The notes: generated by a model not told the origin, from the letters alone. Numbered from the stretch's first letter, positions 23,829 to 35,600 are shown. The stretch: 64,000 bases of DNA from Fasciola hepatica (GCA_948099385.1 CANUEZ040000159.1:5102501-5166500); one strand, 5' to 3'. Translations and numbers: made by a program.

Positions 23829-24660
23829 TCAGATACCGTGGAATCGTCTTCTTTCAGGAATGGGCCCAGTAACATCGTACTTAGGACATTCAGAAGTAGC
23901 GTCAGAGGTAAGCTTGTTAAAGGCAATTTGGTCTAAGTGCCTACAACGTACAGAAACATCATCCAAGTCAAGAGTCTCACACAATCTTCTGCCCACCTGA
24001 TTAAGGGCAATAACGTGGCAAGGCCTCAGTTCATTTCCTAGATGATAAATGACCTTACCAGATTCCAAACTGAGGAAGTTAGTGCGCAATACTCTATTAT
24101 TAAACAGCTTGGCTGGTATCTCCACGGTCGTTGGATGGGCGCAGTTCCAGTACTGCTTTAGAAAATTCTCTATGCTCCTGTCGAGTTCGTCCAACTTACT
24201 GACACGAACAGATGCAATCGCACTCTTCAGGGTACGAACAAGGTCTTCGGCTGCACCATTGGATGGTGGGTGTAGGGGCGGAGTTATCACAAGGTGAAAA
24301 CCCAAAACTTTCAAACAGTCAGTCACCTTCCTTACCGTGAAACAGCTTCCTTTTTCAGAAGTCAAAGCCACGGAGCGCCTTCTCGACTAAATGTTTTACG
24401 TGGGATTGTAATCGTAAAACTAGCATTAGGAGAATTAGTGAAATAAGACTCCGGCCAACGGGAGTAGAAATCAGTGGTAACCAGAGCATAGTACCTGTCT
24501 GAAAATGGATCGCAGCAAACGGTGTGAACACGTTGCCAAGTCTCCGAGGAAACAGGCCACGGGGTCCACTCCGTTGGTTGTGTGTGAAGCTTATGTAGGC
24601 GGTCAAGAGAGCTTTTAGCAATGCGGCAGAAAATCGTCGTTCAACTCTGGCTACTAACAA
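23829..24660 (-). pseudogene. pol: Gypsy integrase fragment
   Basis: The core ends with HPPSNGAAEDLVRTLKSAIAS, holding the catalytic glutamate context (N-G-x-A-E), followed by IPAKLFNNRVLRTNF, the usual P-A-x-L-x-x-R-x-L-R-T segment. The second catalytic aspartate expected in SDNG is replaced (TSEKGSCFT). The N-terminal part (24660-24355) is out of frame. Inactive. Confidence 0.8.
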
Positions 24661-24787
24661 GAGGGACGGTCAAGAGATTTCACTTCCACAATGTCTGGGT
24701 GTCTGGGAAGCAAGTCTTGCAAAACCACAGCCAACAATGGAGGAGGCACAATGATTCTGTGGTTACAGCACAAAACACAATATCAAG

Positions 24788-25363
24788 TCACCGAAATGTC
24801 TTCGTATCGTTTGCAGAGTTCAGGAAGTCAAGGCTAGGTGTTTGCTTGCTATCCACGCCAAGCACGAGGTATGATGGCTTGGTGTTACTTCTGCGTCTCA
24901 CGGACCGGATCCGGAAGACCGGCAGGCGGTCTCTGCGTAAGAAAACAGCCAGCAGTGGAAGGTTCTTCATAAATGGCGTAGCGGAACAAATAATCCACTT
25001 ACGGAATAGGTTGTGCTTTACAATGGTGAATCTTATAAGAGTGTGCCGATAAAACAGCACTTCAGATTTGAACCATGGCTGCCGAGAATTTGTCCAATGG
25101 CCGGAGCGGATTAGAGGTAGGCTTCAGTGCTTCGCGGTCGGTGGTAATGGTGAAGTGAATGCCGAACAGGTTCTTGTGCAGACCAGTAACGGCCAGATAA
25201 CAGTCAATGCCTCAAGTTGCCTTTCTGAACATCCGCGATAAATGCCCAAAGGTGGATGACCCTCCTGTTTTGGCGCAGATCCAACGCCGGCTGGAGAGGT
25301 TTCCGTAATAGCCGTCGAAGGGGCACGAGAAGAAAACGTGTGAAGTAAAGCACCAGCTGACAA
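24788..25363 (-). pseudogene. pol: Gypsy RNase H and tether fragment
   Basis: TSPAGVGSAP..EGHPPLGIYRGCSERQLEALTVIWPL (25310-25200) matches the RNase H D-A-S-x-x-G-x-G and E-L-E-A-L-A-V-x-W motifs, with the first aspartate apparently lost; FTSPLPPTAKH corresponds to FT..TDHxAL. The following FTIVKHN..KW segment resembles the connection to integrase. Frameshifted. Confidence 0.65.
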
Positions 25364-25546
25364 AAACGCTAAGAAGCAGCGTGGGCATTCGTAATGCGTC
25401 GAAGATTGCTGGGAAGTCTTTCAGGAAAGAAGGTCGAATAAGGGTGCAGTTTTACAGGCAAGAGTGGGAATAAATGTACGGTGATAGTGAAGGGAAACTA
25501 GGAGAAAAAGCAATTCAGCAAGTAATCTGAGAGAGAGCGCATTGGG

Positions 25547-26171
25547 TCACGAAGAGAAACGGCTGGGATGAGGGAGAAAATCATACGCCTCAACCATGTA
25601 ACCCAAAAAAGTAAACTCAGAAGTGGGGAAAACACAGCTTCCAGGGTTGATGGCTACAATACCTTGCGGGAATCTATCCGACGGTAAAAGCAAACCGTCA
25701 TCATGCAAGTCTTTGTTAGAAGCGTACATAATATTGTCATCTTGGTAAGCGCAAACGCCCTCTAGATCAGAAATGGGTGTCCTAGAGGTTGCCTCCTGAA
25801 CAAGCTTACCTTGGCCATTTGGATCAGCCCGGACGAGAGAGGGGTGGCGCGGTGGTAAAACACACGCATTTGGGGTGAATAAACCCGGGTTCAAACCGTG
25901 GGTGTGGTAGAGAATATGCATCACTGGTGAGCTCTTACAAGAGCGGAACTCGACTCTAGTGTCTCCGTGTTTAGGTAGGTCGGATGACCTGAGGTTTGTT
26001 CGTGAATGGTGAAGCCCAAGGGACAGTCAGCTTAACGAGTTGATAGTGCTTTGGAGAATAGCTGGGGAATCTCCAAGACCGAAAGCAGAGCAACCTACTT
26101 CCGTAAACCAAAAGGAGTATTAATGTCGGGTAGCTCACGGGACTGCTCGTCAAGTGGAATATTTCGAGCAC
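25547..26171 (-). pseudogene. pol: Gypsy reverse transcriptase fragment, split by a SINE
   Basis: DLEGVCAYQDDNIMYASNKDLHDDGLL carries the catalytic YQDD (near 25735-25746) and CVFPTSEFTFLGYMVEA the downstream LGY motif, both typical of Ty3/Gypsy. N-terminal to it, KLVQEATSRTP precedes directly a foreign sequence at about 25840-25925 with tRNA-like promoter boxes, so the RT frame is interrupted by that insertion. The fragment at 26171-25971 holds a weak match to the upstream fingers. Confidence 0.75.
25840..25925 (+). mobile_element. tRNA-derived SINE head inside the Gypsy RT
   Basis: Box A TGGCGCGGTGG (25845-25855) and box B GGTTCAAACC (25888-25897), 32 bases apart, match the internal RNA polymerase III promoter of tRNA-like sequences. 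The insertion interrupts the minus-strand Gypsy RT frame just before KLVQEAT. The 3' extent is uncertain (perhaps to about 25990). Confidence 0.7.
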
Positions 26172-26259
26172 CTATTGGAAAAATACCTAGAATCGTGAAG
26201 TTGTCGGAGAACGTCCTCAGGTTCTTAGGTGGCAAAACTGGACTGCTTCAGTAAATTGT

Positions 26260-27535
26260 TCGATGTAATACGGTAACCTCCAAGGTTTCTGGGAGTTTTG
26301 CCAGCAAGTTTTAGAGGAGTCAAAATCGGTGTAAAAAGCCTTCTCTGCAATACGTAGCCAAATTTGCAACAGATCCCGAAATCAGAACGCATTTATCCAT
26401 GAAATTCTACGATACCAAATTATCAAATAAACAATGACACGAAACAGATGCGAACCTTAATTGTGCGACCACAGGGACTCAGAAGACGAGAGCCAAGTTG
26501 AGACGTGAGAGAAAGGAGCACATGCCTCGCGCAGGTCCAGAATAAGGAGAAGACAGAGCAGCGCGCTGGATGCGAACAAACGAACGTTGGTCCATAAAAA
26601 CACAGTGCGTGAAACAGACCAATAGTGCAAATAAGTGAGTGATGCAAAGGAATATGAAGCTGCAGTTATTTTGGGGGGATTTTCCAAGGTCGGCCGTAAC
26701 TATCGTGTGAGAAGATTATTCCGACTGTGAGCAACGCGTAGCCAATTCGAAATGAATCTCAAAACCAGAACAAGATTGATTCGTAGTTTCTACGGTAGTG
26801 GATTAACAAGTTATACGCGTATATGTATATATACAAACCTCAACTGCACGGCCACAACATCTAGCAACGAGGACCAGAGTTCAACAAGTGCCATTGTCAG
26901 ATACCACCGTCACGGCAGTCCGAGTTCAAATCAAAATTATGCCAATTCACTTAAGCCAACTATAAACAGATGTTGAGGTGTAGTGATTGATGCACGACGT
27001 ACTTTTTCCAGAGCCAATAAAACAAAGAGCTTAGTCTCAACAATACAGGCATATGATAACGGCTAGGGAGGATTTCCAAGCATGTACGTTGCTTCGTGGT
27101 GGCCAGTGCTGAAAGCTTGCTGGTGTCAGTAGTCCTTCACGAACCATGTCATCTGATGTCTTTATCACGGGTTCATGCAGTTCGAAAGTGTGCATTGCGG
27201 CTTTCCATAAACATAACGCAGCTGGTAACCTCGAGATGCACAGGATCCATCTTTGCACCACCAGAAACATTAGAACAATCAAGAATTGAAAGCCGAATAC
27301 ACGATTGTTGAGAATCGGACAGAGGATTCAAAGGAACACACGCACGATTCATGCAATTCAAACCGATGATGGAAAAGTCTGCGGTAATTACAACAATAGA
27401 ACACTCACAAGTATTGGATTCTAGTTGACAAGAAGCAACCCACATGAACGAAGCACACGTAACGGGTGACCAGTAGTGCTTTTAACTGAAAGGGATGTAG
27501 TTTGGAGCTGTCTAGGGGGATTTATTTCCTGAAAA
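26260..27535. other. Internal Gypsy region and dispersed repeat, poorly resolved
   Basis: Lies between protease and RT of the decayed Gypsy element. Contains the 26745-26850 repeat related to 21925-22030 and no motif I can assign. It may include an insertion, since protease and RT are usually closer. Confidence 0.4.
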
Positions 27536-27539
27536 ATCT

Positions 27540-28112
27540 TCTGGGAGATAAACGAATCGACTCTGCCGGTGTCTAAAATGAACTAAAGTCGAAAAGAATG
27601 GTTAAAAACAAACGAACGGATAATGTGGTGAGACTCGTTAGAACCCACAACAGATGGGGCCATAGGCTAAAAATCTGAAAACAAATGATTATTTTCAGAT
27701 GGACGCGCAGTAAAGCTTGTCTTTTCACTTCTACGGGCGGACTGATTATGACCAGCATCGTCTCTTTAGTGACACTTCGCACTAGGAAATATACAGGTCA
27801 AACAAGAGTGTTTCTGACCCCAAGAATTGCGACTATTCCACCGCTTGCTTGAGAGAACTGATCAGGAGTGAGAGTTTTGACCGGATTGACTGCTTGAAGG
27901 AGTGTTTCACTTGTCTCGATGGCGGATTAGGACAGGACTTCGACTGCGCTGACCAAAACTCGGTTCGCATTGTCAACAGCTCCACGAACGTCTTGAGGAT
28001 GCTCATAAAGGATTTTGGCGGATTGAGAAGCACATTCGTGGAGGAAAAGAAGTCGTTGTTGCAACTCAGGACAGTTTATACCAGCAGTTATTCTGTCTGC
28101 ACCTCGAGTTGA
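27540..28112 (-). pseudogene. gag: Gag and protease start of the Gypsy element
   Basis: Minus translation of 28112-27830 gives a helical Gag-like stretch (NCPELQQRLLFLHECASQSAK, then EVLS.SAIETSETLLQAV). At 27790-27680 SAKCH....GH and a basic RPSENNH stretch resemble a degraded zinc knuckle. FILDTGRVDSFIS at about 27578-27540 is the aspartic protease active site. Broken by stops. Confidence 0.6.
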
Positions 28113-28519
28113 TCAGCGGAATTGCATTTCCGGGCCTGTGTTTGCAACCGCAGCACCAAATACCGTACTGACTGTTTGGTGCCTCTCATCAATGAGTGAA
28201 ATTTTGCTATTTCAGCAGCCTCGGAATCCACAAGAAAATGTCACAGAAGCAACGTCTTCAATGATTCGTATGTCAAAACTATTGGGGAATTCTAAAAGCC
28301 AGATTCTACACGAGGGAATATGCATCCTTTCCACCAGCTGCTAGCTCAGTCGCGACACTTCGTTTCTATCCTCATAAGTGCCTCTCTAATCCCCCCATAA
28401 GCATACCTGGTACTCCTACCAGGTCCGCACTTGCCCAACTAATCACCTCACCCATTACCCCCCACTCTCAATCGGCTTCTGCTTAAAGCGTACTCTCGGA
28501 TCCTCCAGGTGATAACCAA

Positions 28520-29089
28520 GTGGGCCACCATCCGGATTCGTCTAACGCCATCGTCCCTATATGCAGGAATGACCTTCAAAGCCTTGCAAGTGCCACTCAC
28601 CTTTCCATTGCCTCGCGCCCCCTTCCACTGTCCTTCCCTCTCTCTGATCGCATGGGTCACACCAATCCTCTATCTCCGTTGCTACCGTATATCCCTCCCT
28701 GCCCCCCAGACACCAAATCTCCATACTATAGCCCCAGCATGCCTCCGCTGTTCCCTCCTGCTCACCTCCACCAACCCTCATCTAACCCTGAAGTACCACG
28801 TACATACCCTAGCAGATACTCTAGGTTCGTACCTGTATCCCGCCTCCTCGCCCCACCTCCCCACTCACCGGCTCCCCTGTCCCTCATGAGCCTCCAAACC
28901 TTTCCAGATTTCGCCACTGCCTTCCCGCTCCCAACCCCACACTACGTCCCAGTTACTCTCCCACATGCCTTCATCCCCATACCGACCTACTGGCCTTATA
29001 CTGACTCTGCCCAACAGGTAGGTTACCTGCAGTCAAGATCTCGTTTTTATCCTGACCGGTGCCCTCCGCACCCGCGGCCATATTGCTAG
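28520..29089 (+). CDS. Pro/Ser-rich ORF1-like protein of the CR1-like element
   Basis: 189-codon open frame ending TAG at 29089, 7 bases before the ATG of the next frame. About a third of residues are Pro or Ser; no zinc knuckle, coiled coil or RRM is visible. Position suggests the ORF1 of a non-LTR element, or a Pro-rich N-terminal extension, but composition alone could keep such a frame open. Confidence 0.45.
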   Translation: MGHHPDSSNAIVPICRNDLQSLASATHLSIASRPLPLSFPLSDRMGHTNPLSPLLPYIPPCPPDTKSPYYSPSMPPLFPPAHLHQPSSNPEVPRTYPSRYSRFVPVSRLLAPPPHSPAPLSLMSLQTFPDFATAFPLPTPHYVPVTLPHAFIPIPTYWPYTDSAQQVGYLQSRSRFYPDRCPPHPRPYC

Positions 29090-29096
29090 TCGCCCT

Positions 29097-32000
29097 ATGG
29101 ACCATATCGATAAGCTTTCACAGACTCATATCGCTGACCGCTCCCCACTCGATGTCATGCCACTTAGCGCCTCACACCACGCACTCCCACCTGTCCACCC
29201 CGTTTCGACAGATATTCTTAACCTATCACTTTGCCATATGGTGCCCCCTCCCTCTGCACCGTGTGAAACCCCTCCGGCCCACATCAGCGGTATGCTGCGC
29301 ACCCACCGTATTGATCACCCACAGCGATCTGCTGCGCCTAATGCTAACGCTTCTCCTACTTTCCGCCTCCCACCCAACACTGCCTGCCCTCCCCCTTCTA
29401 CTGACGCTGTATCCCCACTGAGACCCAACTCCTATCGCCACAGCAATCCCAATAGTCTTGCACCTGGCATCCATGCTTTGCGCACACCGACACTGAACTC
29501 ATTCCTACTAGTTCTTATTAACGCTCGATCAATAATTAGAAAAATATCGCACCTGCGATCTTTGGCATTCACGTCAAACGCTGACCTTGTACTAGTAACT
29601 GAATTCTGGCTGTCAGATGATGCTTCGCTTGACCCTGTTCGCATAGCTGGGTATCAATGCTTCTCGAACACCCGCCAGTCCAGGCGTGGAGGGGGCTCTT
29701 TAGCCTTTGTCAAATTCACTATCCACGCTAGTGTTATCGACCACCCCCCTCTCCTCTCCTTATTGAGGATTCGTTATGGCTATCCATTCACGCCTCCGGC
29801 CAGAACCTCCTACTTGGCTGCGTCTACGTCCCCCCTGGTCTGCGGCCTGCAAAAATTGACTCTGCCGTGGATGTCTTTAATGCTGCGCTTGACTACTCTG
29901 CCAGTGCAAAAATTATTGCGGGTGACTTTAACTTTCCTTCAATTTGCTGGTCCTCCCATACTAGCCCTCCCGCCCTCTATACCTTCCTTTCTTGTGTCCG
30001 TCTTGGTGGATGGACCCAACATGTTTCCTGCCCTACTAGGGGGAACAACATCTTGGACCTAGCATTCTCCATTGATTTTCCTGATATGATCACCCAGACT
30101 ACTGATCACTTCCCGGGTAGAGTCCACCGTATTGTCAGGTGCAAGTTCAGCTGTTCTCGTCCGATGCAATCCTCTCCCCCTGTTCTGACTTCCTATCGTT
30201 CCTGTAACTGGCCCCTAGTGCCAATGATAATCAGCTCCCTTAACTGGGACACATTTTTTCTTTCATCCGATCCCCTCACTGTTATTAACGCTCTCTACTC
30301 CAACCTCCTACATTGCCTAAATACCGCCAACCCATGTGCCGATCCACGCCTCAAATCCAGCAGCTCACGCCTGTCACTTTTAGAGCGTAAGGTGTCTAAG
30401 CTTCAACGTACCTTCGCTAGATCACACGACTTTACAATTCTCCTGCGCATAAACCAGCTACAACTGAGGCTGCGTCGCATGGTCGATTCGCATCTGAGAA
30501 GGCAAGAGGCCATCGCCCTAGCACACCCAAACAAAACTGGCTACCTGTCCAACCTGCTTAGTAAAAGGTCCAATCAATCCAATCATACCTCGCCCAAGTT
30601 TCTCATCTGCGGCTCATCTACCGCTAATACTCCAGCATCTATTTCTGAGGCCTTCAATGAGCATTTTTCTTCCTCCTTAATAATCTGTCCTGGTATTCCC
30701 CCTCCTACAATCCACCCCTGTACCTCTGCCTCTCTTTCATCGATTCCCTTCACCCATCTAGAAATTGAAAAATCAGTTTCGTCTATTAAACCTTCCTCGA
30801 AACCGGGACCAGATGATCTCTCACCGGCTCTCCTCCGTTTCGGTGGTCCTGACCTCCCTTTATTGTTACTTAATATGTATACCACCTCCATGCTTCACAG
30901 TTTCGTCCCACCTCAATGGAAATCCTCTCTTATAGTTCCGCCCTTCAAAAAGGGCGTATTGCACGACCCAGATAACTATCGGCCCAATAATCACACCCCA
31001 GCAGTCTGCAAAATTATGGAGAGAATTATCAAAAAACACATTGTCCAGTACTTCTTATCTAACAACCTGCTGAACCCTGGTCAGCATGGTTTCTTGAACT
31101 CCCGTTCCTGCTCTTCCTGCCAGTTTGACTTTCTCAATGTCCTATCGTCTGCTGCCGACGCCGGCAACTCTGTAATTGTCCTGTACCTCGACACGTCTAA
31201 GGCATTTGACCGTGTTCCCCATATTCATCTGTTGGCCAAAATCCGACCTCGGTATTACCGACCCTCTCATCTCCTGGCTATCCTCCTGTCTCTCTCACAG
31301 ATTACAGGCCTTGCTCGTCGACGGCCACCTATCTTCCGACAAACCAGTTACTAGCGGCGTCATCCAAGGCAGTGTCCTAAGCCCATTACTGTTCCTTATT
31401 TATATCAATAACGTTTTCTCTTCTATTCGACACGGCACTCCTTTCCTCTTTGCCGACGATATAAAAATAGTGTACTCTTTCCTCCCTAGTGACCTATCCG
31501 TGACTCTGTGCAACATATCGCATGACGTACTCGTTCTCCAAACTTGGTGCTTCTCGTGGTTCATGAAATTCTCTGCGGAGAAAAGCTTCCTCCTACTATA
31601 CAAGTGCACCGTACCACCCGGCCAAATTTGTCTGGACGGCCTACCCATCCCCATACACCCCATGGTTACCGATCTTGGTGTACGCTACTCTTGTTCCTTT
31701 AACATCTCAGAACAGGCATCGTTCCAAATCGCTAAGGCTAAGCGAACCCTAGGCCTGATCAATCGTTATTTCTTAATACCGGCCAGTCGCCTCTCCATGT
31801 ATCTCTCACACGTGAGACCGCTCCTAGAATATTGTCCCATTACCTCCAGCCTCTGGCCACGTTCCTCTATCGTATCTCTTGAGAACGTCCAGCGTACTTT
31901 CACCAAAAGGCTGTTAGGCGTATCCCTAGCCCTAACATACCGCCAGCGCTGTGAGCTCCTACAAATTGAGCATCTATGGATTCGTCGCATGAGGCTCAAC

Positions 32001-32393
32001 CTGATTTTCCTCTTTAAGCTAATCCATAACCTGATCTACACCTCTTATCCCATCTTATTCGCTGCGCCCTGCTCCTACCCGATCCGACACCGTGCCTTCT
32101 CTCTCACTGTCCCTCATTCTAATCTCTGTCTGAAGTCCCGATTCTTTCTTTCAGCCTATTCCAAAATCTGGAATAAGCTGCCCCTTAGCTTACGCAGTGC
32201 CTCCTCAATGTTCGCTTTTAGGCGCGCACTTCTGTCATACTTAACAGTCCCAATGCTATATTGCTTACCACTGAGCTCGTCTCCGCCGACCTTGCCTTTG
32301 AAAGAAGCCTCACACTTTGAATCTACTACCTCTGCGTCACAGGCCACTAGGTACACCCCGCGAACTAAGGCCATTGTCTTTACTGATCCATAG
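29097..32393 (+). pseudogene. Endonuclease-reverse transcriptase of the CR1-like element, two frameshifts
   Basis: Starts at ATG 29097. The apurinic-type endonuclease shows LINARSI, LVLVTEFWLS (metal-binding Glu) and a GGG segment; the frame then shifts near 29755 and continues with GDFNFPSICW, GNNILDLAF and TTDHFPG (usual SDH changed to TDH). The reverse transcriptase follows: KPGPDDLSPALLR, a YRPNN variant of NYRPVSL, VLYLDTSKAFDRVPH, a second frameshift near 31240, GVIQGSVLSPLLFLIYIN and intact FADD at 31449-31460, then the thumb up to a stop at 32393. All CR1-type motifs are present in order, so before the two single-base slips this was a complete protein of about 1,100 residues. Confidence 0.9.
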
Positions 32394-34905
32394 CGAACCT
32401 ACCTACCTCCTGCCATCATAAGGTAACCCTATTGCTCTACTACGTTCATCTCTTATCCATCATATTCACTTTTTTTCTCCTCAGTATCCGTTTATTCTCA
32501 GCTGGGGCACACCCAGACTGCGCTTCTCTATCCCTCTTCCCTCTCCAGTGATCCTCACTGACGGCCAACCACTTCGGGCACTGTACTTACCATCTCCCTG
32601 GCAGGTGCACCTGGATAATATTGCTACACGGTCGTCTACCACTCGCTGTTTCCGTTGGCTCTCCTGTCCATGGTCTCACGTTTTGGTCAATTGTCCCTGG
32701 TTCACGCACTCCCATCGAGGTCGTTTTGTCCCCTGTACAATTATCCATGAACACTCGTGCCACTCCCAACAGTGCGGGGCGCGGTCAGATCCACCGCTGT
32801 GGCCGGCGCACATCGGGCGTGCAGGCCGTCTGCAACGATGTGCGAGCGCAACTAGACTGGTGGATCACACCTCCTGCGTTCACTTCACGAAGTGTTTTTC
32901 AGGCTGAATGCCCAGCGCACGGCCAGTCCCGCCCACTAGCACCGGTTGCGGATGGCACGCTCTAACTTTTCTTGGACTACCGAATCCAATGCTGTCGGTT
33001 GAAAATTGCATGCCCCTCATCCTTTTTCCGCCACAGCTTGCTCACCTATAGCTCTTATCATCTGTTTCCACTTCCCATTTTTGTCGCCCCACCACGGTAT
33101 GCACACCTACCCGTTTTGTCCTTCCTCCTATCGCCTCTCTCTACATCAACTTTCACTGCATTGAGTCACTATCGTCCTAACCACTCTTTTCTGTCGACGC
33201 TCGCCAATATCTCTTTTCCCACCTGCCGTCATTGCTGGCTTCTATCATCTATGCGCTTGGTGTTACCCTCTGCTCAGAACGCCCATTGATAGCTTCCTTA
33301 AACCTGTCGTTCTGTTAAATCCCTCCTCGTGCCCCATGCCATGATGCACCAATAGCACCCGCACCCATGACCAATCCGCATATTAGAACTTGCCACTCCA
33401 AACTTCGCATCTTTTACAGTCGTATTTATTATCTAACCACCACCATATCTTCCTCACTTGGCTGCGCGATTCCTCTGTGGTTCTTTCCAGTGTCCTGATT
33501 AGTATCCACCTGTTTAATTGTCTGCCGGCACACAGCTCTCCAGCTCCATTGCCCCAACTCCTTTGCGCATTCTTTTTTTGTGGCCTTTTTGTTCTATTAC
33601 TGGTCCACTTATCTTGGGGCTTCTCGCTTCCTTGTCCGCCTCCTTCGTGTTTCATCTGCAGTAAAAGGATCTGAGCGGTGATTTCTTACCTGTGTCTCCT
33701 CGGTCATTGCTTCCATCCCTTGATCCGTTTATTGCTCGCTACAGGCATTTTTCTGTACCTTCCAGTGTGGTCCGCTTTTCCATGTTCCACCATTTTATTG
33801 ACAACGTTACTTCACGGTGTTCTTTTACAGTTCCAAATTGCTCGACCTGTCACTACCCGATTCCTCTGGTCCGTCACTACATCTCGCACCTGCATTGATC
33901 AAGTAATTAGACTCATTCTCACCTGTTTTCCTTGATCCTGTCTCTCATCTTCACTCTTCCATGAACTGCTCCTCACAGTCTTCATCACTTCTGTGCTTCC
34001 GCATTCTATTTTTCTCTCCGTTGGGCTGCCATGTGCACTTGTCATAAAGTTAATCCACCACGACATTCCAAAGTTAATTCTACAACCAATTGATCTAACA
34101 TTACTTACTCCTCCTAATGACTGATAATTTCTTTCTAGGACCCCATTGTTATTGCTCCTGCTTCTCTTATACCTATACATATATATATATATATAATAAA
34201 TCTACACATATATATATATATATATATAAACTTACGCATATATATCTATGTGCACGCGCTCTGCATCTTGCAGTTCCTCACCGGCCATTTATCTTGCTAT
34301 CATCCCAACGACCGTCATCATAGGCATCCATCGACTCTACATTTGTGCCTCACATCTACCGTATCCAATCCTTCTAAATCGTTTTTGTCATCTGATCATC
34401 CCTCTACGTCTTCAATTGCTTGCTGCCTGTTTTACGGTGAGTTTTGTGTCCTGTCCGCCGACAGTCCACTGCAAAGTATCAAAGCTTCATTGACATCTAA
34501 TCCACTGCAACGCACCTCACCATTTTCTCCATCGTTCCTCGCTACTGCAGTTCCTTATACCGATTTCCAGCCTTCCTGATGTTTACCAGTCGGCCTCCAT
34601 ATATAATTGCCCGGGACCAGCCATTCAGTCCATCTGACCTTGACTCTCAAACTCACCGGGCGTCCATTCAAATCCGCTCTTGAGCTCATTTAAACTCCAC
34701 ACAATCTCTATGGTGTGCATACGTTTGTCCTATTTTCATCCTGCCTTACTCCCCCTTCTGAGCATTTTTATCCAATATTTTCATGAGTCTCCATATTCCC
34801 ATGAATTATACCTGTCCATTCCATCACCTGTATCAACATGATCATGCACATGGCATGCTTCGGGCGCTTCCGAAATAAACCATTATTATTATTATTATTA
34901 TAGAA
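32394..34905 (+). other. Long 3' region of the CR1-like element
   Basis: No sustained coding, but homologous to 8088-10690 and 15101-17600 (both minus). Best conserved is about 32780-32880 (GCAGGCCGTCTGCAACGATG and neighbours), which reads QAVCNDVRAQLDWW. A (TA)n tract at 34172-34247 has TA-rich counterparts in the other copies. Ends TTCCGAAATAAACC(ATT)n. Confidence 0.75.
34172..34247. repeat. (TA)n microsatellite in the CR1-like 3' region
   Basis: Two long TA tracts separated by AATAAATCTACAC. Confidence 0.95.
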
Positions 34906-35039
34906 CCTCCAAGAAATGTGCAGGCTTCTTCTCACAATCCAAGGATTCACGAGTCAAACACTGTACTTCGAAGAGCCCGACGTAACCCTCAACATCCTGG
35001 GCACTGCTGTAAACATTAAAAACATCCGTATCACACATA

Positions 35040-35600
35040 TCCATGACTGGATCTGACCGCGACCCCAGGTGTTATGATAGGCACTCGCACTCAAGAGCCA
35101 GCACTATATCAGAGAGCCTAATAAATGGTCCGAACCGAACTAAGTGCACTAAAGTACTGGGAACACAGGCTGAGCTGAGACTCAATCCGAAATTTTATTC
35201 CGAGCAGTTGGTATGTACAAGCGTCCTAGGATATAATAGGGCAACACAGAGGAAAGTCATTGCCAGTCATCACGCATGTGCAGAGAGACTGGCAACCCTG
35301 GGACTTTTCTCCTTCGAGAGGGGACGGATGAAAGGGGACTTATTCGAACCATTCACACAGCTGTGGGCGGAGTCAGTAACTGATAAACTTCCATTTGAGT
35401 TGGTTGAGAAATTGGTCCTGTGAGACACAGCCTACGGCTAAAAAGCTAAAAGAGCTGCAAAGCATTCTGGCTAACTTCGTTTTGGAGTGGATAATGTGTG
35501 GGATAAACTCCCGGAAGAGGTAGTGTCCACACGCACTGTCATGCAGTTTGAGGCTAGCTTAGACAAGGCTTGGCAATCGGAGCTCTCAGTTCTTCTTTGA
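35040..35600 (+). pseudogene. L2/CR1-like reverse transcriptase C-terminus
   Basis: ERLATLGLFSFERGRMKGDLFE (about 35290-35350) and, after a frame change, VWDKLPEEVVSTRTVMQFEASLDKAW (about 35490-35575, key residues LPEEVV and the final W) are the typical end of CR1/L2 polyproteins. Only the terminal 180 or so residues remain; upstream catalytic domains are absent. Confidence 0.75.

Larger units (their letters stand above)
23829..28112 (-). mobile_element. Ty3/Gypsy retrotransposon, decayed, gag to integrase
   Basis: Minus-strand element with the usual gag-protease-RT-RNaseH-integrase order. Gag remnants lie at 28112-27670, the protease FILDTG at about 27575-27555, reverse transcriptase at 26170-25547, RNase H/tether at 25363-24790 and integrase at 24660-23829. 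Multiple stops and frameshifts interrupt every domain. No LTR pair was found: the left end abuts the L2-like copy and the right end the CR1-like copy, so the LTRs were probably lost or overwritten. A SINE sits inside the RT region. Confidence 0.8.
28380..34905 (+). mobile_element. CR1-like non-LTR retrotransposon, near full length
   Basis: Most complete member of the family, about 6.5 kb. It has a Pro/Ser-rich first reading frame, an endonuclease-reverse transcriptase frame, a 2.5 kb non-coding 3' region and an AATAAACC(ATT)n tail ending near 34905. The plus strand becomes strongly C-rich at about 28380, which I take as the 5' end; the exact start is uncertain. CR1 elements end in short tandem repeats rather than poly(A), in keeping with this tail. 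Two frameshifts in the second frame make it non-autonomous today. Confidence 0.85.
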
